Shown here: piece by piece, positions 14,345-21,465 of the stretch
Layout of the letters: every line of letters begins with the position of its first letter
How positions within the stretch are numbered: position 1 is the first letter of the stretch
Assembly (NCBI GenBank): GCA_900551435.1
Contig: URVW01000035.1
Location: 1 to 21,640 of the forward strand
Direction of reading: 5' to 3'
Origin: an uncultured Faecalibacterium sp.
GTDB taxonomy: Bacteria; Bacillota; Clostridia; Oscillospirales; Ruminococcaceae
Length of the DNA stretch: 21,640 nt
Notes under the pieces: generated by a model
The model's input: only the letters and a program-made list of their open reading frames with translations
Told to the model about the DNA's origin: nothing
The model's database searches: none
Position numbers and translations under genes: made by a program

Positions 14345-14896
14345 TCAGCCTGTCTCTTCGGTCAGTTTGGTAATGAGCATCTGATAAATTTCGTTGCCCT
14401 TGAGGATGAACTGCTTTTTCACCAGTTCTGCGCTCAGGCGGTCAGGCGTGCCGATGTCCAGACAAAACAGTTCCTGATCCAGCGCCTTGATGGTGCAGCG
14501 GATGGAACAGTGGCCGTCGGCCTTTTCGGTGATGCGGGCGGCATACTGGGCCTCTTTCCGCGCCCACGTCTGGCTGCGGAGCACAGCGGCGACGGCACGT
14601 TCCCGCACGCTGCGCGGGAGATCGTAGGCAAGCTCCTGCGCGACCTTGCGTCCTTTTTCGGTGATGGTATAGCGCCCGTCGGTCAGCGTGACCAGTTTCT
14701 GCTGGGTGATATCGTCCAAGCAGGAGCCGATCTCAAAATAGTTGACCAGAGCTTCTTCCATCAAAGCATTTTCGATCTCAGTGCGGGTGATCGGTCCTGC
14801 GTTTTTCACAAGGTAACACAACAGCAACCGGATCTCGGTGCTGTCGGTCAGTCCGCCGGGACGGACACCGGCGGTAAAAGCATCGTTGGCGGCCAT
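14345..14896 (-). CDS. DUF4364 family protein
   Basis: This 183-residue protein of the clostridial DUF4364 family has no established function. Residues from about 15-85 look like a winged-helix fold (DSTEIRLLLCYLVKNAGPIT, then YFEIGSCLDDITQQKLVTL and DGRYTITEKGRKVAQEL), so a DNA-binding regulator is plausible. The C-terminal half contains a beta-rich region of the kind seen in this family. The ATG at 14896 (MAANDAF) has AGGGGG 12 nt upstream; alternatives are an ATG at 14908 directly after those Gs and a TTG at 14926. The gene has its own promoter in the gap after the S1-domain gene and ends at the shared terminator with yqeB. No special link with selenium is visible. Confidence 0.82.
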   Translation of the reverse strand: MAANDAFTAGVRPGGLTDSTEIRLLLCYLVKNAGPITRTEIENALMEEALVNYFEIGSCLDDITQQKLVTLTDGRYTITEKGRKVAQELAYDLPRSVRERAVAAVLRSQTWARKEAQYAARITEKADGHCSIRCTIKALDQELFCLDIGTPDRLSAELVKKQFILKGNEIYQMLITKLTEETG

Positions 14897-14952
14897 CGTT
14901 CTGCACATCCCCCTACAAATTTTCAAATTACCAGAAAGAATTGCTTTCTTAT

Positions 14953-14981
14953 AGTATAAAGGGTTTTACGCCGGATTGCAA
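14953..14981 (-). promoter_or_regulatory. Promoter for the DUF4364 gene
   Basis: On the minus strand, TTGCAA (14981-14976) and TATACT (14958-14953) are separated by exactly 17 bp. The -35 overlaps the end of the S1-domain gene. The predicted transcript start is about 50 nt before the ATG. Confidence 0.6.
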
Positions 14982-15901
14982 GCCGCAACCGCAAAATCCG
15001 TCTCGATCCGCTTGCGGCTCTCGGGGGTGGAGTAGAGCCAGTGGTCCAGATGGCCTTCGGTGATGAAATAGTGCAGGTCGAACCGATGGGTCTGGACTAG
15101 CCCATGATTGACGATGACGAGCTTGATCTTCATTTTCTCGGGCAGGATGTTCTTGATGTAAACGCTGACGGCCTGACCGGGGTGGAGATCCGAACAGCTC
15201 TCAGCCAACCCGGCGAGATTGGGCGCGATCTCGATGAAGGTCCCGTATTCTTCGACGCTTCGCACGATGCCGACGACCGTTTCGCCCACCGTAAAGGCGG
15301 CGGCGTTCTCCTCCCATGTGCCCAGCAGCTCCCGGATGGTCAGGACGAACCGGCCCTGTACATCCCGGCTCTTGATGGCGCAGAGGATCTGCTGCCCGAC
15401 GCTGACCCGGTCTGCCGGCGACGAAATGCGGCTGACCGACATGCAGTCGATGGGCAGCAGCGCGCTGATGCCGCACCCGACGTCACAAAATGCACCGAAC
15501 GGTTCGATGTGGGTCACGGTGCAGGGGAGAATGTCTCCGGGGCGGAGGGTGTCCAGATACTCGGCCTTGCACATCCGCTGTGCTTCGGCGCGGGAGAGCC
15601 GGTAGAAGGGCTGGCCGCTGGCGTCGGTGTCCATCCCCTCGATGACAAAGCAGGTGGGGCGGCCGACCCGCGTTAAAACCGCAATATCGCGGACGCTGCC
15701 GTTCTCGGCCCCGTCGGCGCACTGGTCAAACGGCATCACGGCCCGCACGCCGCCAAATTCAAACCGCAGCTGGCGGGAAGTATCGAACGCCAGCGCAGTA
15801 CTCTGCAAAATTTCATGGCTGGCAATGGCGGCTCGCAGTTCCGCAGCCGAAAGCCGGTCGGTACTGCGGTAATTTCCTTCGGTACGAAATGTCTGCATCA
15901 T
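14966..15901 (-). CDS. S1 RNA-binding domain protein (two S1 repeats)
   Basis: This 311-residue cytosolic protein has two OB-fold S1 domains: about 120-192 (PGDILPCTVTHIEPFGAFCD... VLTIRELLGTW) and about 205-265 (VGETVVGIVRSVEEYGTFIE... IKNILPEKMKIKL). The first 110 residues form a conserved N-terminal region without a motif I can name. It resembles the short S1-like proteins of Clostridia, which are not the full six-repeat ribosomal protein S1; a role in mRNA binding or translation is likely but not shown. The first of two tandem ATGs (15901) has AGAGGAA about 8 nt upstream. It is divergent from the DUF951/prfA genes. No terminator separates it from DUF4364, so read-through to that gene is likely. 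Confidence 0.87.
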   Translation of the reverse strand: MMQTFRTEGNYRSTDRLSAAELRAAIASHEILQSTALAFDTSRQLRFEFGGVRAVMPFDQCADGAENGSVRDIAVLTRVGRPTCFVIEGMDTDASGQPFYRLSRAEAQRMCKAEYLDTLRPGDILPCTVTHIEPFGAFCDVGCGISALLPIDCMSVSRISSPADRVSVGQQILCAIKSRDVQGRFVLTIRELLGTWEENAAAFTVGETVVGIVRSVEEYGTFIEIAPNLAGLAESCSDLHPGQAVSVYIKNILPEKMKIKLVIVNHGLVQTHRFDLHYFITEGHLDHWLYSTPESRKRIETDFAVAACNPA

Positions 15902-15979
15902 CTTTCATTCCTCTTTCTGTATTGTTTTGTCTTGCGCCGCCGCTCGGAAGAACGGCACTAAAACCATATGCGCTGACAT

Positions 15980-16008
15980 TTGCATTTTATACGAGTTTGG
16001 TTTATACT
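15980..16008 (+). promoter_or_regulatory. Promoter for the DUF951-prfA gene cluster
   Basis: TTGCAT (15980-15985) and TATACT (16003-16008) with a 17-bp spacer, about 77 bp before the DUF951 start. It likely drives DUF951, prfA, sua5, coaE and the transglycosylase gene, which are packed closely with no terminator between them. The 70-nt leader is GC-rich and held no riboswitch I could recognise. Confidence 0.6.
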
Positions 16009-16084
16009 ATATCTGTATGCGGCGGCATCACCGGCCGCACGAGCGCCGGCCTCCTTACGTTGGGCTGGCAGGAGGGAGACACCT

Positions 16085-16273
16085 ATGGATATCGCAGTTG
16101 GAGATACCATCCTCACCCGCAAAAAGCATCCCTGCGGAGCGTCCAGCTTCGAGGTGCTTCGTGTGGGAATGGATTTCAAGATCCGCTGCACAGGCTGCGG
16201 CCGCGAGGTCATGCTGCCCCGTGCAAAGATCGAGAAAAACATCAAAAAAGTGGTCAAACCCGGGACCGTCTAG
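16085..16273 (+). CDS. DUF951 family protein
   Basis: This 62-residue protein fits DUF951, a small conserved Firmicutes family: VGDTILTRKKHPCG, then FEVLRVGMDFKIRCTGCGREVML. Cysteines C17, C35 and C38 plus H15 could bind zinc. The function is unknown; a nucleic-acid or ribosome-associated role is often supposed. The ATG at 16085 has GGAGGGAG upstream. It is the first gene of the prfA cluster, 45 bp ahead of prfA. Confidence 0.88.
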   Translation: MDIAVGDTILTRKKHPCGASSFEVLRVGMDFKIRCTGCGREVMLPRAKIEKNIKKVVKPGTV

Positions 16274-16318
16274 CAAAACGCTGTCCGCCCATTCAGAACG
16301 ATAAGGAGAACTGCACGA

Positions 16319-17410
16319 ATGTCAAAACTGTTTTCCCAAATGGAAGCGGTCTGCCACCGGTTCGAAGAACTTTCGGTCCGCTTGAACCAGCCCGAAACGG
16401 CGGCGGACCCGGCGCTGTTTCGCCGCCTGATGCAGGAATACCATGAGGCCGAGCCAGTGGTGCAGGCGTTCAAAGCCTTGACAACGGCACAGGATCATCT
16501 GGATCAGGCAAAGGCCCTGCTCGAGGGAGAGACCCTCGACCCGGACTTCAAGGAGATGGTACAGCAGGAGCTCAGCGAAAAAAGTCAAGATGTGGAAGAG
16601 CTGGAAAATAATCTCAAAATTTTGCTGCTGCCGAAGGACGTGAACGACGGCAAAAGCGTCATCATGGAGATCCGCGGCGGTGCGGGCGGCGAAGAAGCCG
16701 CACTGTTTGCACACAGCCTGATGCGGATGTACACGATGTACGTCCAGAGCAAAGGCTGGGAGATGGAACTGCTCAACCTCAACGAGACGGAGCTGGGCGG
16801 CGTCAAGGAAGCGATCTTCGCGGTCAACGGCGCGGGCGCATATAACCGCCTGAAATATGAAAGCGGTGTCCACCGGGTCCAGCGCGTTCCGGAAACGGAA
16901 ACACAGGGCCGCATCCATACGTCCACGGCGACCGTGGCGGTCATGCCGCAGGCTGAAGAAGTGGATTTTGAACTGGACCCGAAAGACCTGCGCATCGATA
17001 CGTTCCGCTCCTCGGGCGCGGGCGGCCAGCACATCAACAAGACGTCCAGCGCCATCCGTGTGACACATCTCCCCACGGGGACCGTAGTAGAATGCCAGAA
17101 CGAGCGCAGCCAGTTCCAGAATAAGGACAAAGCGCTGGAAATTCTGCGCAGCCGTCTGCTGGCCCAAAAGCAGAAGGAGCAGCAGGACGCCATCAACGCC
17201 AACCGTCAGGGGCAGGTGGGGACCGGCGACCGAAGCGAAAAAATTCGCACCTATAACTTCCCACAGGACCGCTGCACGGACCACCGCATTGGGCTGACGG
17301 TCCACAATCTGGATAAGATCATGGACGGCAACCTTGACGAGATCATTGATGCGCTTGCGACCCACGAACAGGCGGAAAAACTCCGCCAGTTGAATGCACA
17401 AAACAGCTGA
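16319..17410 (+). CDS. prfA: Peptide chain release factor 1
   Basis: This 363-residue RF1 ends translation at UAA and UAG codons. The codon-reading motif is P-E-T at 191-193 (RVPETETQGRIHTST), in place of the common P-A-T. The GGQ motif for peptidyl-tRNA hydrolysis is at 235-237 (SSGAGGQHINKTSSAIR). The N-terminal helical domain and full length are normal. The ATG at 16319 follows AAGGAGA. In many Clostridia prfA is followed by prmC, the methyltransferase acting on this GGQ; here sua5 follows directly, so prmC must be elsewhere. Confidence 0.97.
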   Translation: MSKLFSQMEAVCHRFEELSVRLNQPETAADPALFRRLMQEYHEAEPVVQAFKALTTAQDHLDQAKALLEGETLDPDFKEMVQQELSEKSQDVEELENNLKILLLPKDVNDGKSVIMEIRGGAGGEEAALFAHSLMRMYTMYVQSKGWEMELLNLNETELGGVKEAIFAVNGAGAYNRLKYESGVHRVQRVPETETQGRIHTSTATVAVMPQAEEVDFELDPKDLRIDTFRSSGAGGQHINKTSSAIRVTHLPTGTVVECQNERSQFQNKDKALEILRSRLLAQKQKEQQDAINANRQGQVGTGDRSEKIRTYNFPQDRCTDHRIGLTVHNLDKIMDGNLDEIIDALATHEQAEKLRQLNAQNS

Positions 17411-17463
17411 TGCGGCATCTGGATACGATGCAAAGCAAAATCACTTTACAAATAGAAAGAACG

Positions 17464-18498
17464 ATGAATCGTATGGAAATGAAAACTGAGATCCTACCTG
17501 CCGAGGCGGAGGGTATCGCGAAAGCGGCAGACCTTCTGCGGAACGGTGAACTGGTGGCTCTGCCGACCGAGACGGTCTACGGCATCGCTGCCGATGCGCG
17601 GAACGGCGAAGCTGTGGCAAAAATCTTTGTGGCAAAGGGACGTCCGCAGGATAACCCCCTGATCGTCCATGTCACCGGTCCGGAAATGCTGCATGGTCTG
17701 GTCAGCGAAGTGCCCGAGCGTGCCCAGCTGTTGATGGCGGCATTCTGCCCCGGCCCGCTGACCATCATCATGCCGCGCGGCCCCGAAGTGGCAGCCGAGT
17801 GTTGTGCGGGTCTGGATACCGTCGGCATCCGGATGCCCAGCCATCCGGTGGCCCGCGCCGTCATCGAGCAGAGCGGCTGTGCCTTTGCGGCCCCTTCGGC
17901 GAACCTGTCCGGCAAGCCCAGCCCCACGAACGCACAGGATGTGTTCACCGATATGGATGGCCGTCTGCCGCTGATCTTGGACGGCGGCGAGTGCGACGTG
18001 GGCGTGGAGTCCACGGTCATCTCGGTCGTGGGCGAAAAGCCGACGCTCTTCCGTCCTGGCCACATCACGCTGGAGGACTTGGAGCGCGCCCTCGGCGAGG
18101 AAGTGGAAGTCTCCAAGGCTATCCTCGAAAAGCTGCCGGAAGGTGCAGTCGTCCGCAGCCCGGGCATGAAGTATAAGCACTACGCCCCCAAAGCAGACGT
18201 CACGCTGCTGGACGGTACATTTGAGCAGTTCAAGGCCTATGTGGATGCCCACATGGACCAGAACCCCAGCTGCCTCTGCTTCACAGGTGAGGCCGAAAAA
18301 CTCGGCGTTCCCTGCGTGGAGTATGGCCGCGAAGGCGATGGAGCCGATCAGGCAAAGCACATTTTCCGCAGTCTGCGGGCGCTGGATGAGCAGGGCGACG
18401 GCATCGTTTATGCCCGCTGCCCCAAGAAGGACGGCCTGTCGATGGCGGTGTATAACCGCCTGATCCGCGCGGCTGCGTTCCGGGTGATCGCGCTATGA
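17464..18498 (+). CDS. sua5: L-threonylcarbamoyladenylate synthase (Sua5/YwlC type)
   Basis: This 344-residue enzyme forms threonylcarbamoyl-AMP from threonine, bicarbonate and ATP, the first step of the t6A37 tRNA modification. The YrdC domain shows LVALPTETVYGIAADA, KGRPQDNPLIVHV, a PSANLSGKPSPT segment and GVESTVISV. The linker SPGMKYKHYAPKADV leads to the C-terminal Sua5 domain, so this is the long Sua5 form, not TsaC. Start choice is unsure: an ATG at 17410 overlaps the prfA stop (TGATG) and would add 18 residues, while ATGs at 17464, 17473 and 17479 lie nearer the conserved part. None has a strong ribosome binding site; 17464 follows AGAAAGA. Confidence 0.93.
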   Translation: MNRMEMKTEILPAEAEGIAKAADLLRNGELVALPTETVYGIAADARNGEAVAKIFVAKGRPQDNPLIVHVTGPEMLHGLVSEVPERAQLLMAAFCPGPLTIIMPRGPEVAAECCAGLDTVGIRMPSHPVARAVIEQSGCAFAAPSANLSGKPSPTNAQDVFTDMDGRLPLILDGGECDVGVESTVISVVGEKPTLFRPGHITLEDLERALGEEVEVSKAILEKLPEGAVVRSPGMKYKHYAPKADVTLLDGTFEQFKAYVDAHMDQNPSCLCFTGEAEKLGVPCVEYGREGDGADQAKHIFRSLRALDEQGDGIVYARCPKKDGLSMAVYNRLIRAAAFRVIAL

Positions 18499-19124
18499 TC
18501 ACGCTGGGGATCACGGGCCGGAGCGGCTGTGGGAAATCTACGGTGACGTCGGTGTTTTCGGCGCACGGCGTCCCGCTGGCGGATGCCGACCAGCTCTCGC
18601 GGGAGATCCTGCTTCCCGATTCGCCGCTTCTGCCGCTGCTGGCGGAACGGTTCGGGGCAGATATTCTGAGGGAGGACGGTTCGCTGGACCGCCGCTTGCT
18701 GGCAGACCGCGCCTTCGCGACGCCGGAAGGAAAACAGGCACTGGATGCCTTGACCCATCCGGAGATCATCCGCCGCATCCGGCTGGCCAAACAGGCCGCG
18801 CTGGATGCCGGTTCGCCGCTTTTTGTGCTGGATGGCGCAGTCATCGTGGGCACGGCGGCGGAAGCTGAGTGCGACCGCCTTGCGGTGGTGACCGCGCCCT
18901 TTGAGACGAGCGTGGAACGGATCGCGAAGCGGGACGGCATTTCACCGGAGATGGCCGCCCGCCGCCTGAACGCGCAGACGCCAGAAGCGGTCCTGCTGGA
19001 GCACGCGGACTATGTTCTGCGGAACGACGTGGACCTCGCTTCGCTGGAAGCGGCTTCGGCGGCGCTCTGTGAGCAGCTTCTCGCCGAGGGCGGAACGAAA
19101 GGTGGTGCAGAACGCTCGATTTGA
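18495..19124 (+). CDS. coaE: Dephospho-CoA kinase
   Basis: This 209-residue P-loop kinase carries out the last step of coenzyme A synthesis, phosphorylating the 3'-hydroxyl of dephospho-CoA. The Walker A is GRSGCGKS at residues 8-15 (start MITLGITGRSG). The DADQLSREI segment near 31-39 and LTHPEI near 85-90 match the CoaE family. The C-terminal lid region and length are normal. The ATG overlaps the sua5 stop (ATGA) and its own stop overlaps the next gene, so sua5, coaE and the transglycosylase gene are translationally coupled. Confidence 0.95.
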   Translation: MITLGITGRSGCGKSTVTSVFSAHGVPLADADQLSREILLPDSPLLPLLAERFGADILREDGSLDRRLLADRAFATPEGKQALDALTHPEIIRRIRLAKQAALDAGSPLFVLDGAVIVGTAAEAECDRLAVVTAPFETSVERIAKRDGISPEMAARRLNAQTPEAVLLEHADYVLRNDVDLASLEAASAALCEQLLAEGGTKGGAERSI

Positions 19125-19687
19125 AAGTGAAGAAACTTTTGAATGGTTTTGTGCTGGTTTTTCTGCTCGTGATGGGCATTTTGTGTCTGCCGCCGGTGCG
19201 TGACCGCATCGAAAAGGCGCTGTACCCCTGCAAGTATTCCGCGCTGGTGGAACAGTATGCCGCCGAGTATGACCTCGACCCGCTGTTGGTCTATTCCTTC
19301 ATCCGAACGGAGAGCGGTTTCGACCCAGCGGCGACTTCTACGGTCGATGCTCGCGGACTGATGCAGATCACAGAGGACACCTTCCTTTGGCTGCGCAGTA
19401 AGATCGCGCCCGAAGAAGAGGTCAGCTTTGGCGACCTGTACGACCCGGCGGTCAGTGTGCGGTTCGGGTGCTACTATCTTCATTTGTGCATGGTCCGGTA
19501 TGGCGGCGACGTTGCCACAGCGGCTGCGGCCTATCACAGCGGATGGGGCACGGTGGACGCTCTTTTGCAGAAAGAGGAGCACTCCGAGGACGGCATCACC
19601 CTGAAAGGCTTCCCATACAACCAGATGAACCACTATGTGGAAAAGATCACCGCCTGTTACAAGACCTACACCCGTCTGTATGGCTGA
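19121..19687 (+). CDS. Membrane-anchored lytic transglycosylase
   Basis: This 188-residue SLT-fold (GH23-type) enzyme cuts peptidoglycan glycan strands. An N-terminal hydrophobic stretch (GFVLVFLLVMGILCLPP, about residues 9-25) is a signal anchor. The catalytic glutamate is E64 in FIRTESGFDP, followed by ARGLMQIT at 77-84 and AAAAYHSGWGTV further on; the usual NAGPG-type motif reads HSGWG, as in short clostridial members. The start is a TTG at 19121 overlapping the coaE stop; a GTG at 19127 (MKKLLNG...) is equally likely, and neither has an ideal ribosome binding site. Confidence 0.9.
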   Translation: MKVKKLLNGFVLVFLLVMGILCLPPVRDRIEKALYPCKYSALVEQYAAEYDLDPLLVYSFIRTESGFDPAATSTVDARGLMQITEDTFLWLRSKIAPEEEVSFGDLYDPAVSVRFGCYYLHLCMVRYGGDVATAAAAYHSGWGTVDALLQKEEHSEDGITLKGFPYNQMNHYVEKITACYKTYTRLYG

Positions 19688-19704
19688 AACAGGCACGAAC
19701 ACGA

Positions 19705-19735
19705 TTGAACCGGCACGTCCGGTTTGAAATATTAT
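19705..19735 (+). promoter_or_regulatory. Candidate promoter with palindrome before the M18 aminopeptidase gene
   Basis: TTGAAC (19705-19710) and TATTAT (19730-19735) are spaced 19 bp. An exact inverted repeat AACCGG-CACGT-CCGGTT (19708-19724) overlaps the -35 and fills much of the spacer. It has no T-tract, so it looks more like an operator than a terminator. The call rests on pattern only. Confidence 0.35.
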
Positions 19736-19768
19736 AGGAAATCGAAAGAGAAAGGCAGGAGAAATTCT

Positions 19769-21169
19769 ATGGCAGAAAAGACTCCGAACCAGAAGCTGGC
19801 TGAAAAGCTGCTTTATACGCCCGCTTACGTCACCGATAAGGACGCAGACGTCAAGCAGAAGGCACACGACTTTGCCGAGGGCTACAAGAAGTTCCTCGAC
19901 AACGGCAAGACTGAGCGCGAGGTCGCCGCAGAGAGCGAGCAGATGCTCAAGGATGCCGGCTATCAGGAATTTGACCCGAAAAAGACCTACAAGCCCGGTG
20001 ACAAGGTCTATTTTGTTCAGTGCAAGAAGGCGGTCGTGGCTTCGACCATCGGCACGCGCAGCTTTGAGGATGGCTTCCATCTGGTCATTGCGCACACCGA
20101 CAGCCCTCGTCTGGACCTGCGCCCCACCCCGCTGTATGAGTCTGATCACCTGAGCTACTTCAAGACCCACTACTACGGCGGCATCCGCAAGTATCAGTGG
20201 GGGACCATGCCGCTGTCCATCCACGGCGTGTTCACCCGTGAGGATGGCTCCACGGTCACCGTCCGCGTCGGCGAGGACGAGAACGATCCTGTTTTCTGCA
20301 TCACCGACCTGCTGCCCCATCTGGGTGCAGAGCAGAATGCCCGCTCCCTGAAGGACGGCATTAAGGCCGAAGAGCTGAACATCCTGATCGGCTCTGACGC
20401 AGTGAACGATGAAGAGATCAAGGAAGCTGTCAAGCTGAACACCATGATCCTTCTCAACGAGAAGTACGGCATCACCGAGAAGGAGTTCATGCGCGCCGAG
20501 ATCGAGATCACCCCGGCTTACAAGTCCCGTGATGTCGGCTTCGACCGCTCTATGGTCGGCGGCTACGGCCACGATGACCGTGTGGACGCTTATCCCGCAC
20601 TGGTGGCTGAGATCGAGACGAAAGATCCCGCCTACACCACCGTCTGCGTCCTGACCGATAAGGAAGAGATCGGCTCGGACGGCGTGACCGGTATGCAGAG
20701 CATGTATGCTTTCCACTTCATGCAGGAGCTGTGCCGTGCGGCAGGTCAGGATGATATCATTGCTTTCCGCAACAGCGTCTGCCTGTCTGCGGACGTGACC
20801 GCTGCTTACGACCCGTCTTGGGCAAGCGCATTTGAGCCGATGAACGGCACTTATGCGGGCCGCGGCGTTGCCATCTTCAAGTACACCGGCGGCGGCAGCA
20901 AGGGTTCTGCAAGCGATGCCTGCGCAGAGCTGGTCAGCGATGTGACCCGGATGCTCGACAAGGGCAATGTCGCATGGCAGATCGGTGAGCTGGGCCGTCT
21001 GGATCTGGGCGGCGGCGGCACGATCGCCAAGTATGTCGCAAACCGCGGCATCCCCGTGCTGGACATCGGCGTGCCCGTGCTGTCCATGCACTCTCCGTTC
21101 GAGGTCATCCACAAGAGCGACCTGTACATGGCTTACCGTGCCTTTACCCTGTTCAACAACGCACAGTAA
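19769..21169 (+). CDS. M18 family aminopeptidase (aspartyl aminopeptidase-like)
   Basis: This 466-residue dinuclear zinc aminopeptidase belongs to family M18, which removes N-terminal, often acidic, residues from peptides in the cytosol. Metal and catalytic motifs are present: IAHTDSPRLDLRP with H109 and D111, GYGHDDR near 265-271, TDKEEIGSDG with E299/E300, SADVTAAYDP, and the C-terminal MHSPFEVIHKSDLY with H441. The length fits the long bacterial form (aminopeptidase 1). There is no signal peptide. The ATG at 19769 follows GGCAGGAGA. It is monocistronic, with a strong terminator after it. Codon use is cleaner and more biased than that of the SDMH genes, suggesting high expression. Confidence 0.95.
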   Translation: MAEKTPNQKLAEKLLYTPAYVTDKDADVKQKAHDFAEGYKKFLDNGKTEREVAAESEQMLKDAGYQEFDPKKTYKPGDKVYFVQCKKAVVASTIGTRSFEDGFHLVIAHTDSPRLDLRPTPLYESDHLSYFKTHYYGGIRKYQWGTMPLSIHGVFTREDGSTVTVRVGEDENDPVFCITDLLPHLGAEQNARSLKDGIKAEELNILIGSDAVNDEEIKEAVKLNTMILLNEKYGITEKEFMRAEIEITPAYKSRDVGFDRSMVGGYGHDDRVDAYPALVAEIETKDPAYTTVCVLTDKEEIGSDGVTGMQSMYAFHFMQELCRAAGQDDIIAFRNSVCLSADVTAAYDPSWASAFEPMNGTYAGRGVAIFKYTGGGSKGSASDACAELVSDVTRMLDKGNVAWQIGELGRLDLGGGGTIAKYVANRGIPVLDIGVPVLSMHSPFEVIHKSDLYMAYRAFTLFNNAQ

Positions 21170-21182
21170 GCGTTTCAAAAAC

Positions 21183-21221
21183 AAATGCCCCGAAGAGTTT
21201 TGTGCTCTTCGGGGCATTTTT
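21183..21221 (+). terminator. Rho-independent terminator after the aminopeptidase gene
   Basis: A perfect 15-bp stem (21183-21197 with 21205-21219, arm AAATGCCCCGAAGAG) with a 7-nt loop and a T-run to 21221, 13 bp after the stop codon. Confidence 0.95.
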
Positions 21222-21250
21222 GCGTGGCGTAGGGGACAGGTCATAAAACA

Positions 21251-21295
21251 CGGGCACGGCAGCGGTCTTTTTGCATGACAAAGATGCTGTGCCCG
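21251..21295. repeat. Imperfect long hairpin
   Basis: CGGGCACGGC (21251-21260) pairs with GCTGTGCCCG (21286-21295) with one G-U, and inside it TCTTT (21266-21270) pairs with AAAGA (21280-21284). No T-tract follows, so it is not a typical terminator. Its role is unknown. Confidence 0.5.
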
Positions 21296-21369
21296 GTAAA
21301 ATTGTGGAGTACCACGATGTGATTGTGGACAAGTGACCATGTTTTGACCATACGATGCACGCGAGAAAA

Positions 21370-21399
21370 CGTTAGTGTGCGTTAGTATACGTTAGTACG
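21370..21399. repeat. Three 10-bp tandem units (CGTTAGTNNN)
   Basis: CGTTAGTGTG, CGTTAGTATA and CGTTAGTACG lie head to tail, one helical turn apart. A reverse copy (CACTAAC) sits at 21434-21440 in the loop of the next hairpin. Such spacing suits cooperative protein binding. Confidence 0.7.
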
Positions 21400-21418
21400 C
21401 GCAACTCAAAAAACAAAC

Positions 21419-21465
21419 AAAAACCCGCATGAACACTAACTTTTTCAGCATTCATGCGGGTTTTT
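21419..21465. terminator. Strong bidirectional hairpin terminator
   Basis: A perfect 15-bp inverted repeat AAAAACCCGCATGAA/TTCATGCGGGTTTTT (21419-21433 with 21451-21465), 17-nt loop, with A5 and T5 ends. No gene ends just before it inside the window on the plus strand; it probably ends a transcript entering from beyond the right edge, or an RNA encoded here. Confidence 0.8.

Noticed and set aside
16009..16084. tRNA or riboswitch in the GC-rich leader before DUF951
   Set aside because: Only short GC stems; no cloverleaf or conserved aptamer core could be drawn.
19010..21340. Very long open frame (776 codons) on the minus strand opposite the aminopeptidase and transglycosylase genes
   Set aside because: Antisense to two well-supported genes with clear catalytic motifs; low-complexity His/Gln/Arg-rich translation typical of GC-skew shadow frames.
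21301..21400. CRISPR array
   Set aside because: Repeat units are only 7-10 bp and directly adjoining or 11-21 bp apart; no 24-37 bp repeats with regular unique spacers and no cas genes.
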